Shown: in pieces, positions 11,173 to 19,250 of the stretch
Layout of the letters: the number at the start of each line of letters is the position of its first letter
How positions within the stretch are numbered: position 1 is the stretch's first letter
From: Mycolicibacterium litorale
GTDB lineage: Bacteria; Actinomycetota; Actinomycetes; Mycobacteriales; Mycobacteriaceae
Assembly (NCBI RefSeq): GCF_014218295.1
Contig: NZ_AP023287.1
Location: 4,650,001 to 4,714,000, forward strand
DNA: 64,000 nt
Direction of reading: 5' to 3'
The notes under the pieces: generated by a model
Told to the model about the DNA's origin: nothing
The model's database searches: none
What the model saw: only the letters and a program-made list of their open reading frames with translations
Translations under genes and position numbers: made by a program

Positions 11173-12576
11173 TCAGCTGATGTCCTTCTCCGCATCAGCC
11201 AGCGCGGCGAATTCCTCGTCGGGCGAGTTGGCGACCAGGTGGTGGCGGCTGTAGATCCCGAAGTAGGCCATGAACGCGGCGAACACCACCAGGCACCAGG
11301 TGGCCGCGGTGCTGTCGACGAGGAAGGTGGCGACCACCGCCAAGGCGGCGATGACGAGGGCGAACCCGGTGGTGACGATGCCGCCAGGCGTACGGTACGG
11401 CCGGGGCATGTCGGGTTCCCGGACCCGCAGCGTGATGTGGCTGACCATCATCAGCACATAGGACAGTGCGGCGCCGAAGACCGCCATGTTGAGCAGCATC
11501 GCGCCCTGTCCGGTCAGCGACAGGATGAAGCCGATGATGCCGGGCACCACCAGGGCCAGCGTCGGCGCCTTGCGCGAGTTGACCACCGACAGCCGCTTGG
11601 GCAGGTAGCCCGCGCGTGACAGCGCGAACAGCTGGCGCGAGTAGGCGTAGATGATGGAGAAGAAGCTCGCGATCAACCCGGCCAGGCCGATGTAGTTGAC
11701 CACCTTGGCCATCGCCGTGTCGCCGAGCGCCTCGACGAGCGGGTTGCCCGAGGCGCTGATCAGCTCGGCCCCGCCGGACCCGGCCGCCAGCACCAGCACC
11801 GTGCTGCCGGTCACCAGCAGCACGGCCATCGCCGCGAGGATTCCCCGCGGGACGTTACGGGAGGGATCCTTGGCCTCCTCGGCGGCCAGCGGCACCCCTT
11901 CGATGGCGAGGAAGAACCAGATCGCGAACGGCACGGCCGCCCAGATCCCCAGGTAGCCGAACGGCAGGAACGACGAGGCGCCTGCCGCGTCGGTGGGTGC
12001 GATGTCGGTGAGGTTCGCGGCGTCGAAGCTGCCGATGGCCGCGATGGCGAAGATGATCAGGCCGGCCAGCGCGATCGCCGTGATGACGAACATGACCTTG
12101 AGCGCTTCGCCGACGCCGCTGAGATGGATCCCGATGAACAGCAGGTACACCGCCAGATACACCCACCAGCCGTCGGTGATGCCGAACAGGCCCAGCGATT
12201 CGACGTAGGCGCCGATGAATGTGGCGATGGCGGCCGGGGCGATCGCGTACTCGATGAGAATGGCTGTGCCCGTGGCGAATCCGCCCCACGGTCCGAGCGC
12301 GCGGCGGGCGAAGGTGTAGCCGCCGCCCGCGGCGGGCAGCGCCGAGGACATCTCGGCCATCCCCAGCACCATCGCCAGGTACATGCCCGCGATGATCACG
12401 CCCGCGATCAGCAACCCACCGAAGCCGCCCTCGGCGAGCCCGAAGTTCCACCCCGAATAATCGCCGGAGATCACGTACCCGACGCCGAGGCCGGCAAGGA
12501 GGACCCAGCCGGCGGTGCCCTGCTTGAGTGTCCGTTTGGCGAGGTACTCGCTGGATTCGCTGTGCGTGGTGTCCAC
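11173..12576 (-). CDS. APC-family amino acid/ethanolamine permease
   Basis: 467 residues with about 12 membrane segments. The N-terminal text AGWVLLAGLGVGYVISGDY and SGWNFGLAEGGFGGLLIAG is characteristic of ethanolamine permeases (EAT type) of the amino acid-polyamine-organocation superfamily, as is GGGYTFARRALGPWGGFATG. Substrate is inferred from this resemblance. No ethanolamine ammonia-lyase gene (eutBC) lies in the window, although permease and lyase are often adjacent. The GTG at 12576 follows TAGCAT by 6 bases, a leaderless arrangement. Confidence 0.82.
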   Translation of the reverse strand: MDTTHSESSEYLAKRTLKQGTAGWVLLAGLGVGYVISGDYSGWNFGLAEGGFGGLLIAGVIIAGMYLAMVLGMAEMSSALPAAGGGYTFARRALGPWGGFATGTAILIEYAIAPAAIATFIGAYVESLGLFGITDGWWVYLAVYLLFIGIHLSGVGEALKVMFVITAIALAGLIIFAIAAIGSFDAANLTDIAPTDAAGASSFLPFGYLGIWAAVPFAIWFFLAIEGVPLAAEEAKDPSRNVPRGILAAMAVLLVTGSTVLVLAAGSGGAELISASGNPLVEALGDTAMAKVVNYIGLAGLIASFFSIIYAYSRQLFALSRAGYLPKRLSVVNSRKAPTLALVVPGIIGFILSLTGQGAMLLNMAVFGAALSYVLMMVSHITLRVREPDMPRPYRTPGGIVTTGFALVIAALAVVATFLVDSTAATWCLVVFAAFMAYFGIYSRHHLVANSPDEEFAALADAEKDIS

Positions 12577-12693
12577 CCGGCGATGCTAGACCGGGCGCCG
12601 AGGTCGTATCAGCGGTTCGCGCCACCCTGCGCGGCGAGGCCATCTCGTCGCACAGGCGACGGGGGCGGCCGGAACACGCTAGCCTCGACACCC

Positions 12694-13272
12694 ATGACCG
12701 GACGACCGCGCACCCGCGCCACCTCGACCGCCGCCGGTGCCCGGCTGATCGTGGCCGGTGCGGCCGTCGGCCTCGGCGCGCTGGCGCTGGCCGGACCCGC
12801 CCTCGCCGATCCCGTGCCGCCGCCGGTGCCCCCGCCCGGTCAGCCCGTCGTGGTGGCGGCCGAGGGTCCGGTGCCGCCGCCGGCCCCGCCCCCGGTCGGA
12901 CCGCCGCCGGTACCGCAGGTGCAGAACCCGGTGTACGGCTCGGGTGACGGTCCGCTCGGTTTCCTGCGCGACGCCTGGCATCAGGCCCGCGATCCGTACG
13001 GGATGGGTATGCCCGGACAGACGCCGGCGTTCGCCCCGCCGCCGCCGGGAGCCGGTCCGCCACCCCCGTTGCCGCCCGGGTACACGTCGTTCACCGCACC
13101 GGAGTCGTCGACGCCGGCCCTCGCACCCGAGGGGCCCGAAGCCGCGGGCCCGCCGCTGCCTCCGGGCTACTACCCGCTGGACGGTCCGCCGCCGCCCGGG
13201 TATTTCGATCCGCCGCCTCCGGCGCCGCCTGCCGCACCGCCTGCGCCGCCGAAGATCATCGCGGGGCCCTGA
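12694..13272 (+). CDS. proline-rich secreted protein
   Basis: 192 residues. A signal peptide covers about the first 37-38 residues (VGLGALALAGPALA then DPVPPP). The rest is a Pro-rich chain with repeated PPPP, PPGYTSF, PPGYYPLDG and PPGYFDPP patches, interrupted by one less biased segment GDGPLGFLRDAWHQARDPYG. No enzyme domain is seen, and a cell-wall-associated structural or scaffolding role is only a guess. TAGCCT at 12680-12685 sits 8 bases before ATG 12694, so transcription is probably leaderless. It is divergent from the permease. Confidence 0.8.
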   Translation: MTGRPRTRATSTAAGARLIVAGAAVGLGALALAGPALADPVPPPVPPPGQPVVVAAEGPVPPPAPPPVGPPPVPQVQNPVYGSGDGPLGFLRDAWHQARDPYGMGMPGQTPAFAPPPPGAGPPPPLPPGYTSFTAPESSTPALAPEGPEAAGPPLPPGYYPLDGPPPPGYFDPPPPAPPAAPPAPPKIIAGP

Positions 13273-13278
13273 CTCGCC

Positions 13279-13623
13279 TCAGGCGTGTGGGCCGACGGCC
13301 TTCATCACGGTCAACAGCACCGCGGAGTCCTCGAGCGCGTGCAGGCCGTGCCGGGTCTTGGGGATGACGATCAGATCGCCCGTGCTGCCCTCCCAGCTCG
13401 CGTCGCCGGCGTCGAGCCGGACGCGGCCGTGCAGCACCTGCAGTGTGGCTTCTTCGGGCGCCTCGTGTTCGTGCAGATCCTGATCGGCGGCCAACGCGAT
13501 CAACGTCTGGCGCAGCGAGTGCTCGTGTCCGCCGTAGACGGTGTGCGCACTGCGCCCGCTGTTGTGGGACCGGGCGGTCTCCAGATGTTCGCGAACCAGG
13601 GCCGTGAGTGAGATCTTTTCCAT
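13279..13623 (-). CDS. small cupin-domain protein
   Basis: 114 residues forming one cupin barrel. Metal-binding motif 1 reads LHEHEAPEEATLQVLHGRVRL (His-x-His...Glu...Gly), and motif 2 is GDLIVIPKTRHGLHAL with the second His. The N-terminal ~30 residues are helical and polar. Single-domain cupins bind metals and serve as small enzymes or sensors; the ligand is unknown. The ATG at 13623 is 32 bases after the end of the upstream LLM oxidoreductase on the same strand, so the two are probably co-transcribed. Confidence 0.78.
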   Translation of the reverse strand: MEKISLTALVREHLETARSHNSGRSAHTVYGGHEHSLRQTLIALAADQDLHEHEAPEEATLQVLHGRVRLDAGDASWEGSTGDLIVIPKTRHGLHALEDSAVLLTVMKAVGPHA

Positions 13624-13655
13624 GAGTTGTTAGTTCCCGCTTCCTGTGAGTGCAA

Positions 13656-14645
13656 TCAGCTCAGTGCCGGAATCACCTTCTGCTCGAACATCTCGATACC
13701 CGATCTGTCGTAGGCCGCTTCGGGGAAGTACAGGATCGCGTACTCGCACCCGAGATCGCGCATGCGCGCGAGCTTCTCGATGACCTGATCCGGTGTGCCG
13801 CTGGCCGCCCCGGGCGCCGTCACCGAAGACAGCATCGCGTCGACCGCCTCCTTGTCGGCCACCGCGACCTGCCGCTCACGCACCCGCTCGACCCGCGCCG
13901 CGACATCGTCGCCGGATTCGCCGATCACGGCGTTGAAGTTCGCCGACCGCACGATCGCGTCGTAGTCGGTGCCGACGTCGCGGCAGTGTGCCGCCAGCAC
14001 TTTCGACTTGTGCTCGAACCCTGCCGGCTCCGAGGTGAAGTTGGTGTACTGCGCGTACTTCGCGGCGATCCTCAGCGTCACCTTCTCACCGCCGCCGGCG
14101 ATCCACAGAGGAATCCCGTTCTCCTGCAGCGGTTTGGGCGCCACGATGGCGTCGGTGACCTGATAGTGCTCACCGTCGAGGGTGGCCCGTCCGTCACGCC
14201 AGGCGTCACGCATGATCTGCACGCCCTCGTCCAGCCGGCCCAGCCGGGCACCCGCCGACGGGAAACCGTAACCGTAAGCACGCCATTCGTGTTCGTACCA
14301 GCCGCCGCCGATGCCCATCTGCACCCGGCCGCCGGAGATGACGTCCACGGTGGCGGCGACCTTGGCCAGGTAGGCCGGATTCCGGTAGCTCATGGCGGTA
14401 CACATCTGCCCGAGTTTGATCCGCGACGTCGTCGCCGCGTAGGCGGCCATCAGCGACCAGGCTTCATGGGTCGCCTCGTCGGTCGGCACCGGGACGGTGT
14501 GGAAGTGGTCGTAGACCCACAGCGAATCCCAGGCGGTGCCGTCGGCGTAGGCCGCCAGATCCGACATGACCCGCCAGTGCTCGGCCGCCGGGATACCGAC
14601 GAGGTCGAGCCGCCAACCCTGCGGAATGAACAATCCGAAGCGCAT
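13656..14645 (-). CDS. LLM-class F420-dependent oxidoreductase
   Basis: 329 residues of the luciferase-like monooxygenase (TIM barrel) class. It opens MRFGLFIPQGW and contains WDSLWVYDHFHTVPVP, the SRIKLGQMCTAMSYRNPA barrel strand with flanking loop, and RVQMGIGGGWYEHEW, all typical of mycobacterial F420-dependent members. It would transfer hydride between F420 and an unknown substrate in the cytoplasm. The cupin gene follows 32 bases downstream on the same strand. Confidence 0.85.
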   Translation of the reverse strand: MRFGLFIPQGWRLDLVGIPAAEHWRVMSDLAAYADGTAWDSLWVYDHFHTVPVPTDEATHEAWSLMAAYAATTSRIKLGQMCTAMSYRNPAYLAKVAATVDVISGGRVQMGIGGGWYEHEWRAYGYGFPSAGARLGRLDEGVQIMRDAWRDGRATLDGEHYQVTDAIVAPKPLQENGIPLWIAGGGEKVTLRIAAKYAQYTNFTSEPAGFEHKSKVLAAHCRDVGTDYDAIVRSANFNAVIGESGDDVAARVERVRERQVAVADKEAVDAMLSSVTAPGAASGTPDQVIEKLARMRDLGCEYAILYFPEAAYDRSGIEMFEQKVIPALS

Positions 14646-14713
14646 GACTCCCGACTGTAGCCCCGGACCCGGACGGATCCCGGCGACATGCGGACAGTGT
14701 CGGTGGACGTCAC

Positions 14714-14727
14714 TACCCTCGCGATCA
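14714..14727 (+). promoter_or_regulatory. -10 box with leaderless start of split-barrel gene
   Basis: TACCCT at 14714-14719 is followed after 7 bases by ATG 14727, so the transcript probably begins at the start codon. Confidence 0.55.
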
Positions 14728-15152
14728 TGGCCCTATCGAAAGTCGACCGCGAACAGTTCTTCGCCGAACCTCATGTCGCCGCGCTCTCGGTGTCCGCCGA
14801 GCAGAACCGTGGCCCGTTGACCGTGCCGGTCTGGTACCAGTACTCCCCCGGCGGTGAGCCGTGGGTGCTCACCGGCGCCGGTTCCCGCAAACACCGGCTG
14901 ATCGAGGCGGCCGGGTGGTTCACCCTGATGGTCGAGCGGGTGGAGCCGACGGTGCGCTACGTCGCCGTCGACGGCCCGGTCAGCCGCATCGAACCCGGCA
15001 CCGACGATCACCTGGTCGAGGTGAGCAGGCGCTATCTCCCGCCGGAGGCGGTCGAGCCGTACCTGGAGATGGCGCGCCGTGAGCACGGCGAGAGTGTGGT
15101 GATCCACCTCCGCCCGCAGCACTGGCTGTCGTCGGACCTCGGCTCGTTCTGA
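14727..15152 (+). CDS. FMN/F420-binding split-barrel protein (pyridoxamine 5'-phosphate oxidase family)
   Basis: 141 residues. The split-barrel fold begins LSKVDREQFFAEPHVAALSV, followed by GPLTVPVWYQYSPGGEPWVLTG and GSRKHRLIEAAGWFTLMVE. This is the layout of small mycobacterial flavin or F420 reductase-like proteins. ATG 14727 is preferred over a GTG at 14706 and an upstream ATG at 14688 because the -10 box and family start point to it. Divergent from the LLM gene. The substrate is unknown. Confidence 0.78.
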   Translation: MALSKVDREQFFAEPHVAALSVSAEQNRGPLTVPVWYQYSPGGEPWVLTGAGSRKHRLIEAAGWFTLMVERVEPTVRYVAVDGPVSRIEPGTDDHLVEVSRRYLPPEAVEPYLEMARREHGESVVIHLRPQHWLSSDLGSF

Positions 15153-15190
15153 GCGCCACGCGGAGACCGGCACCGGCGGCGAGGGTACGG

Positions 15191-16654
15191 CTACGTGTTC
15201 AGCCGGACCTTGTCGTAGAGCGCCGCGACGTCGGGGAGCCGCACCTTCAGCGACGGCGTGCGCGGCAGTTCGTCGACGGCAACCACCGCGACCGGCACAT
15301 GGTGCACCGGCAGCGCGGCACGCACCCAGTCGCGCAGCTCCTCCGAATCCGGAGTCGGTTGTCCGCGTGCGGGTTCCACCGCCGCGAACGGCACCTGCCC
15401 CAACCGGTCGTCGGCCACCCCGACCACGCACGCATCCCGCACACCGGGATGACCGAGCAGCACCTGGCGCACCGTCTCGGGCAGGATCTTGAACCCGCCC
15501 CGGATGATGGCGCCATCGGCGCGGCCGTGCAGGGTGACGAATCCGTCGGCGTCCATCGACGCGATGTCGGTGGTGCGGATCCAATCCGGGGACAACACCG
15601 CGATCCGGGCCTCCAGCACACCGCGCTGCCCCGTCGGCACCTCGGCACCGGTGTCGGGGTCGACGATGCGCACCTCGGTGTCGGGCAGCGGACGGCCCAC
15701 GCTGTCGCGTTTGCCCGCCCCGAACCGCTCGACGAGGTCGGGGGTCCACGCGCACACCGACCCGGCGAATTCGGTTGCGCCGTAGGCCAATCGGATAGGT
15801 ATGCCGAAGCGCTGCTCGAACTCGTCGCGGGTCGCCGGATCGAGCGGGCCCGACGCGCTGGTCAGGAACTGCAGCGACGTCAGATCGTCGGCGGGGACGT
15901 CGGCGTCGAGCAACATGCGCACCACCGCGGGCTGGACCCCGGCCCGCGGGATGCGGTGCGTGCGCACGGCCCGCACCCAGTCGTCCACGCTGAACCGCTC
16001 CAGCAGCACGATGCGCTTGCCGGTGGCGAACCCCGCGATCAGCTGACAGACCCCGATCCCGCCGAACGGCCAGTACGCCAGCTCCGGCGGATCCTCGGGT
16101 GAGGCGAACAGCCCACCGGTCACGCTGAACACCGTGCGTTCCAGTACGGCCTCGCCGATCGCCTGCCGCTTCGGCGGACCGGTGGTGCCCGAGGTGAGGA
16201 TCGACAGCCCGGCCGACGGGGCGGCGTCCGCCGCACCGTTGCCCATCGTCATGACGCGCGGTCGGTTTGGTGTGAGCGCCACTCCCCCGAGCCCACAGCG
16301 CGTCGCGGCGGCCATGACCGGTTCGGTCCAGTCCTCGGCGTCGGCGACCACGGCGGCCGGACGGAGCTGTTCGATGTCGTGGGCGATCGCCTCGGGCGAC
16401 TGGAATGAGTAGATCATCGACACCCACCGCCCGCAGGCGAGCGATCCGGCGACGGCCGCGGCGTGCGGCAGCCGGTTGCGGACAACCAGGCCGATGGGCG
16501 CCCGCGGATCGGCGCCGGCCCTCCGCAGTGCCGCGTCGACGGCGGCCGCGTAGCCGGTCACCTCCGTGCCGCTGTGCCAGCGCCCCTCGAACTCGATGCA
16601 GGGGCGGTCGCGGTAGCTCGCGAAGCCTGCCGCAAAGGTTTCGGTAAAGCCCAC
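15191..16654 (-). CDS. acyl-CoA synthetase / AMP-dependent ligase
   Basis: 487 residues of the class I adenylate-forming superfamily (ANL), shorter than most FadD proteins. The P-loop reads SILTSGTTGPPKR, the A5-like motif YGATEFAG, the A7/A8 region TTDIASMDADGFVTLHGRADGAIIRGGFKI, and the A10 lysine lies in RTPSLKVRL. It would activate a carboxylic acid to an acyl-adenylate and then a thioester. The GTG at 16654 is chosen because TAGCCT lies 7 bases upstream (leaderless) and the protein then starts with normal family sequence. The substrate is unknown. Confidence 0.85.
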   Translation of the reverse strand: MGFTETFAAGFASYRDRPCIEFEGRWHSGTEVTGYAAAVDAALRRAGADPRAPIGLVVRNRLPHAAAVAGSLACGRWVSMIYSFQSPEAIAHDIEQLRPAAVVADAEDWTEPVMAAATRCGLGGVALTPNRPRVMTMGNGAADAAPSAGLSILTSGTTGPPKRQAIGEAVLERTVFSVTGGLFASPEDPPELAYWPFGGIGVCQLIAGFATGKRIVLLERFSVDDWVRAVRTHRIPRAGVQPAVVRMLLDADVPADDLTSLQFLTSASGPLDPATRDEFEQRFGIPIRLAYGATEFAGSVCAWTPDLVERFGAGKRDSVGRPLPDTEVRIVDPDTGAEVPTGQRGVLEARIAVLSPDWIRTTDIASMDADGFVTLHGRADGAIIRGGFKILPETVRQVLLGHPGVRDACVVGVADDRLGQVPFAAVEPARGQPTPDSEELRDWVRAALPVHHVPVAVVAVDELPRTPSLKVRLPDVAALYDKVRLNT

Positions 16655-16682
16655 GGTGGCCAGGCTATCGGCGTCTCCCGCC

Positions 16683-16743
16683 GAGCAGACGCGAAAACCC
16701 CCAAAACCGGACGGGGCGATTTCGGGGGTTTCCGCGTCTGCTC
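16683..16743 (-). terminator. long palindrome, terminator or dispersed repeat element
   Basis: Arms 16683-16702 and 16724-16743 are 20 bases each and complementary with one mismatch, separated by a 21-base loop. It lies just downstream of the secreted-protein gene (minus strand) and before the acyl-CoA synthetase promoter. Its right flank matches the hairpin at 19189-19249, which suggests a repeat family rather than a simple terminator. Confidence 0.65.
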
Positions 16744-16772
16744 GCCCTACTCGGCGAGCTCGTCGGGCCGGA

Positions 16773-18113
16773 TCAATCTGTGCTGGCGCCGTCGTTGTCT
16801 GCCGTTCCTGCCGTGTTGTCGGCATCGCCGCCGTCGTCCCCGCCCTTGTCGCTGCTGACCGGGTCCGTCGCAACGGGCGTGCCCTTCGCCTCCTCGGCGT
16901 CGTCGCCGATCGTGTCCGCGGGATCCCTGGGGTCATCCGCAGCTGCGTCGTCAGCGACGGTCTCGTCCGAATCCGCGACAACGACGTCGAGCGAGGTGTC
17001 TCCGGTTGATTCCAAATCGGCGGCGCCGATGACGGTTTCGTCGGCGTCGAGCACCGGGGTCGCCGCGGTGTCCTCATCGGCCTCGACGGTCGCCGTCTCT
17101 CCGCTCGGAACCGCCTCGGCGCCTTGATCTTCGGGTGCTGCTGTCGGCGCCTCCGGTTCCGGTGCGGTCTTCAGTGCGGGAGTCTCGCGCGGCGCGGCGA
17201 CGGGCGGTGCGATCGCCGCGGCGATGGCCCGGGGGATGTCGATCAGGAACGAGCGCAGCGGGGCATACATCCGGTCGGGACTCAAGAGCCCGGAGGTCCA
17301 GGTGCCGGGCGCTCCGGGGCGTCGAGGGGGCACATAGGACCCGTTGAGGATCGCGCTGACGATGTCGGCGGGAGCGTTGATGATCGTGCTCGCCAACTTC
17401 ACCATGTCGCGGTCCTGGATGGCGTCGTACAGGTCCTGTCCGATCCGAGCGGCACCCTGTGACACGAAGCCCTGGACGACGGTGACGTAGCCCATGCCGA
17501 CCTGGCCTACCAGCCCCACATCGATAAATGATTTGAAGGTCAGAAGATTCAGCACGGATGACAGATTGCCGACCATTTGATTCGGGATGGAGAGGAGATT
17601 GAGCATCGGGAACAGACTCGATGCGACAGTCAGGGTGGCGCGCGACATGACATTGCCGACGCCCATGATGTCACCGGCCTCGAACTCGGCGCGCGCCTCT
17701 TCCAGATAGTCCGGTATGTACATGGTCACCGTGTTGATGATGTTCTGGACGACCGTCGACAGCGAGGTGCCGATGAGTTCGCCGTAGGTGATCTGGTTTT
17801 CGATGATCTGTCGCAGGACCGGGAACGGCTCGGCGGCAGCGTTCTGGAAAAGCTTGGTCAGGTTGGTGGCCGTCAGCTCGAACACCTCGGCCCATCGGGT
17901 GATGGGGTTGACGAACGAAGAGTCGGCCAACGCCGCCGCGAATGGGGTGAGGTCAGCGGGGCTCGCCACGTCCAGGGTCTGCACCGAAGCAGACAGCGCC
18001 ACGGTGCGGTTCTGAATCTCGGGTGCAACCGCCGTGATCGGCGTGGCTGCGATGACGCTGGCCCCGACGATCGCCACGCCGGCGGTCACGTAGGGCCGTA
18101 GTGCGAGCTGCAA
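16773..18113 (-). CDS. secreted mycobacterial protein with acidic low-complexity tail
   Basis: 446 residues. The start is set by AAGGAG 6 bases before a TTG at 18113, immediately followed by an export signal (QLALRPYVTAGVAIVGASVI then ATPITAVA). The middle ~250 residues are helical and partly hydrophobic (RWAEVFELTATNLTKLFQNA, PVLRQIIENQITYGELIG, NVLNLLTFKSFIDVGLVGQ-like text). The last ~130 residues are rich in Asp, Glu, Ala and Thr with few hydrophobics. I recognise the layout from mycobacterial exported proteins of unknown function and assign no activity. A GTG further upstream would remove the signal peptide from the N-terminus. Confidence 0.75.
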   Translation of the reverse strand: MQLALRPYVTAGVAIVGASVIAATPITAVAPEIQNRTVALSASVQTLDVASPADLTPFAAALADSSFVNPITRWAEVFELTATNLTKLFQNAAAEPFPVLRQIIENQITYGELIGTSLSTVVQNIINTVTMYIPDYLEEARAEFEAGDIMGVGNVMSRATLTVASSLFPMLNLLSIPNQMVGNLSSVLNLLTFKSFIDVGLVGQVGMGYVTVVQGFVSQGAARIGQDLYDAIQDRDMVKLASTIINAPADIVSAILNGSYVPPRRPGAPGTWTSGLLSPDRMYAPLRSFLIDIPRAIAAAIAPPVAAPRETPALKTAPEPEAPTAAPEDQGAEAVPSGETATVEADEDTAATPVLDADETVIGAADLESTGDTSLDVVVADSDETVADDAAADDPRDPADTIGDDAEEAKGTPVATDPVSSDKGGDDGGDADNTAGTADNDGASTD

Positions 18114-18310
18114 CTCGGTCTCCTTCTGCTCACATGGTGTGTCAGCGATCACTGACCGAGCGAAGGTAGCGGAGGCCAAGCAGGCCCACATTCGCATTCT
18201 GTAACACGTTTCAATTCCTGCAGGGAGCGAAGGACAGAGCGGCACCGCGACATTCGGCGAGCGCTGCCTTTTGTCGACGCCGCAGCGATGAAACCCGTCA
18301 GGCTCCGGTC

Positions 18311-19168
18311 TCACGTACCGAGGCGGTACCCGCGAGGCGAGACGCCGACTCGGCGCTTGAAGGCGGTGGCAAAGTGATTGGGTGTCGAGAAACCGACCGC
18401 GACGGCGATCTCGGTGATCGACTGCGAAGTGGTCAGCAGCAGCGTCTTCGCATGCCCGATCCGGCGATCCAGGACGTACTGATAGGGCGTGGTGTGAAAC
18501 GTCTTACGGAAGGCCCGGATGAACGCGCCCGCCGGCATACCGGCCAACCCCGCCAAGGTGTCCAGCGTGATCTCTGCGTCCAGATTGTCGCTGAGGTACT
18601 CCACGATCAGCGACCGCGTGGCCGGATCCAAGGTCGTCCGCTCGGGACGGGCGACCTGTGGCGCGACGGTATAGGTGTCGATGATCAGCAGCCGGAGAGT
18701 CTCGGCGAGCGACTCCGTCAGCAGGCGGGCGACGACGTCGTCACGTCCGGCGACGCTGTGAATCTCCTCGATGAGGTGATAGACCAGTGGGTTCTTGTAC
18801 TTGACCCGCGGGATCAACGCTGTATCGCCGATCGTGCGACCGGGAATGGCGATCTCGCAGTACCCGGCGATGTCCCCCTGGACCAGCGCCGAGCAGGGTA
18901 TACCTGCGGGTTTCCACCAGATGTCACCCGCGCTCGGCGGAATGCGGCCCGACGGCCCCCAGTCGAGCAGGGTGTCCATCGAGCGCATGGCGCCGTGACG
19001 GTACACGTACATCAGGTGGTTGCCGGCGTCGACACTGCACCAGTCGGTGGGTGCGGTGATCCGCTCCGTGGCGAACGTGAACGACAATCCGCGGGCCTCG
19101 ATGTCGCTGCGCTCGAGCACCGTGCGCGGGGTCTGAGGTCGATCACCGTCCCACGGCTTCATCGCCAC
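18311..19168 (-). CDS. AraC-family transcriptional regulator
   Basis: 285 residues. The N-terminal ~165 residues resemble a cupin-like ligand-binding domain (SVDAGNHLMYVYRHG). The C-terminal AraC DNA-binding domain has two helix-turn-helix motifs: ITLDTLAGLAGMPAGAFIRAFRKTFHTTPYQYVLDRRI, then SITEIAVAVGFSTPNHFATAFKRRVGVSPRGYR. TACACT lies 7 bases before the GTG at 19168, a leaderless start; an ATG two codons later is also possible. Targets are unknown; the secreted-protein gene downstream on the same strand is a candidate. Confidence 0.88.
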   Translation of the reverse strand: MAMKPWDGDRPQTPRTVLERSDIEARGLSFTFATERITAPTDWCSVDAGNHLMYVYRHGAMRSMDTLLDWGPSGRIPPSAGDIWWKPAGIPCSALVQGDIAGYCEIAIPGRTIGDTALIPRVKYKNPLVYHLIEEIHSVAGRDDVVARLLTESLAETLRLLIIDTYTVAPQVARPERTTLDPATRSLIVEYLSDNLDAEITLDTLAGLAGMPAGAFIRAFRKTFHTTPYQYVLDRRIGHAKTLLLTTSQSITEIAVAVGFSTPNHFATAFKRRVGVSPRGYRLGT

Positions 19169-19188
19169 CCGCGAGAGTGTATCGATAC

Positions 19189-19235
19189 AAACGCAAATAC
19201 CCCCGGAACTTTCGGTTCCGAGGGCATATGCGTTT
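19189..19235 (-). terminator. hairpin downstream of fadB
   Basis: Arms 19189-19209 and 19215-19235 pair almost perfectly around a 5-base loop. It lies between the fadB stop (19251) and the AraC gene start (19168), and so should end the fadAB transcript. The adjoining 19233-19249 matches 16729-16745 at 16 of 17 bases, linking it to the palindrome there. Confidence 0.7.
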
Positions 19236-19250
19236 CCGCGTCGGCTCGCG

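Noticed and set aside
16773..18314. Longer start of the secreted protein at 18314
   Set aside because: It places an export signal internally, whereas TTG 18113 has AAGGAG 6 bases upstream and puts the signal at the N-terminus.
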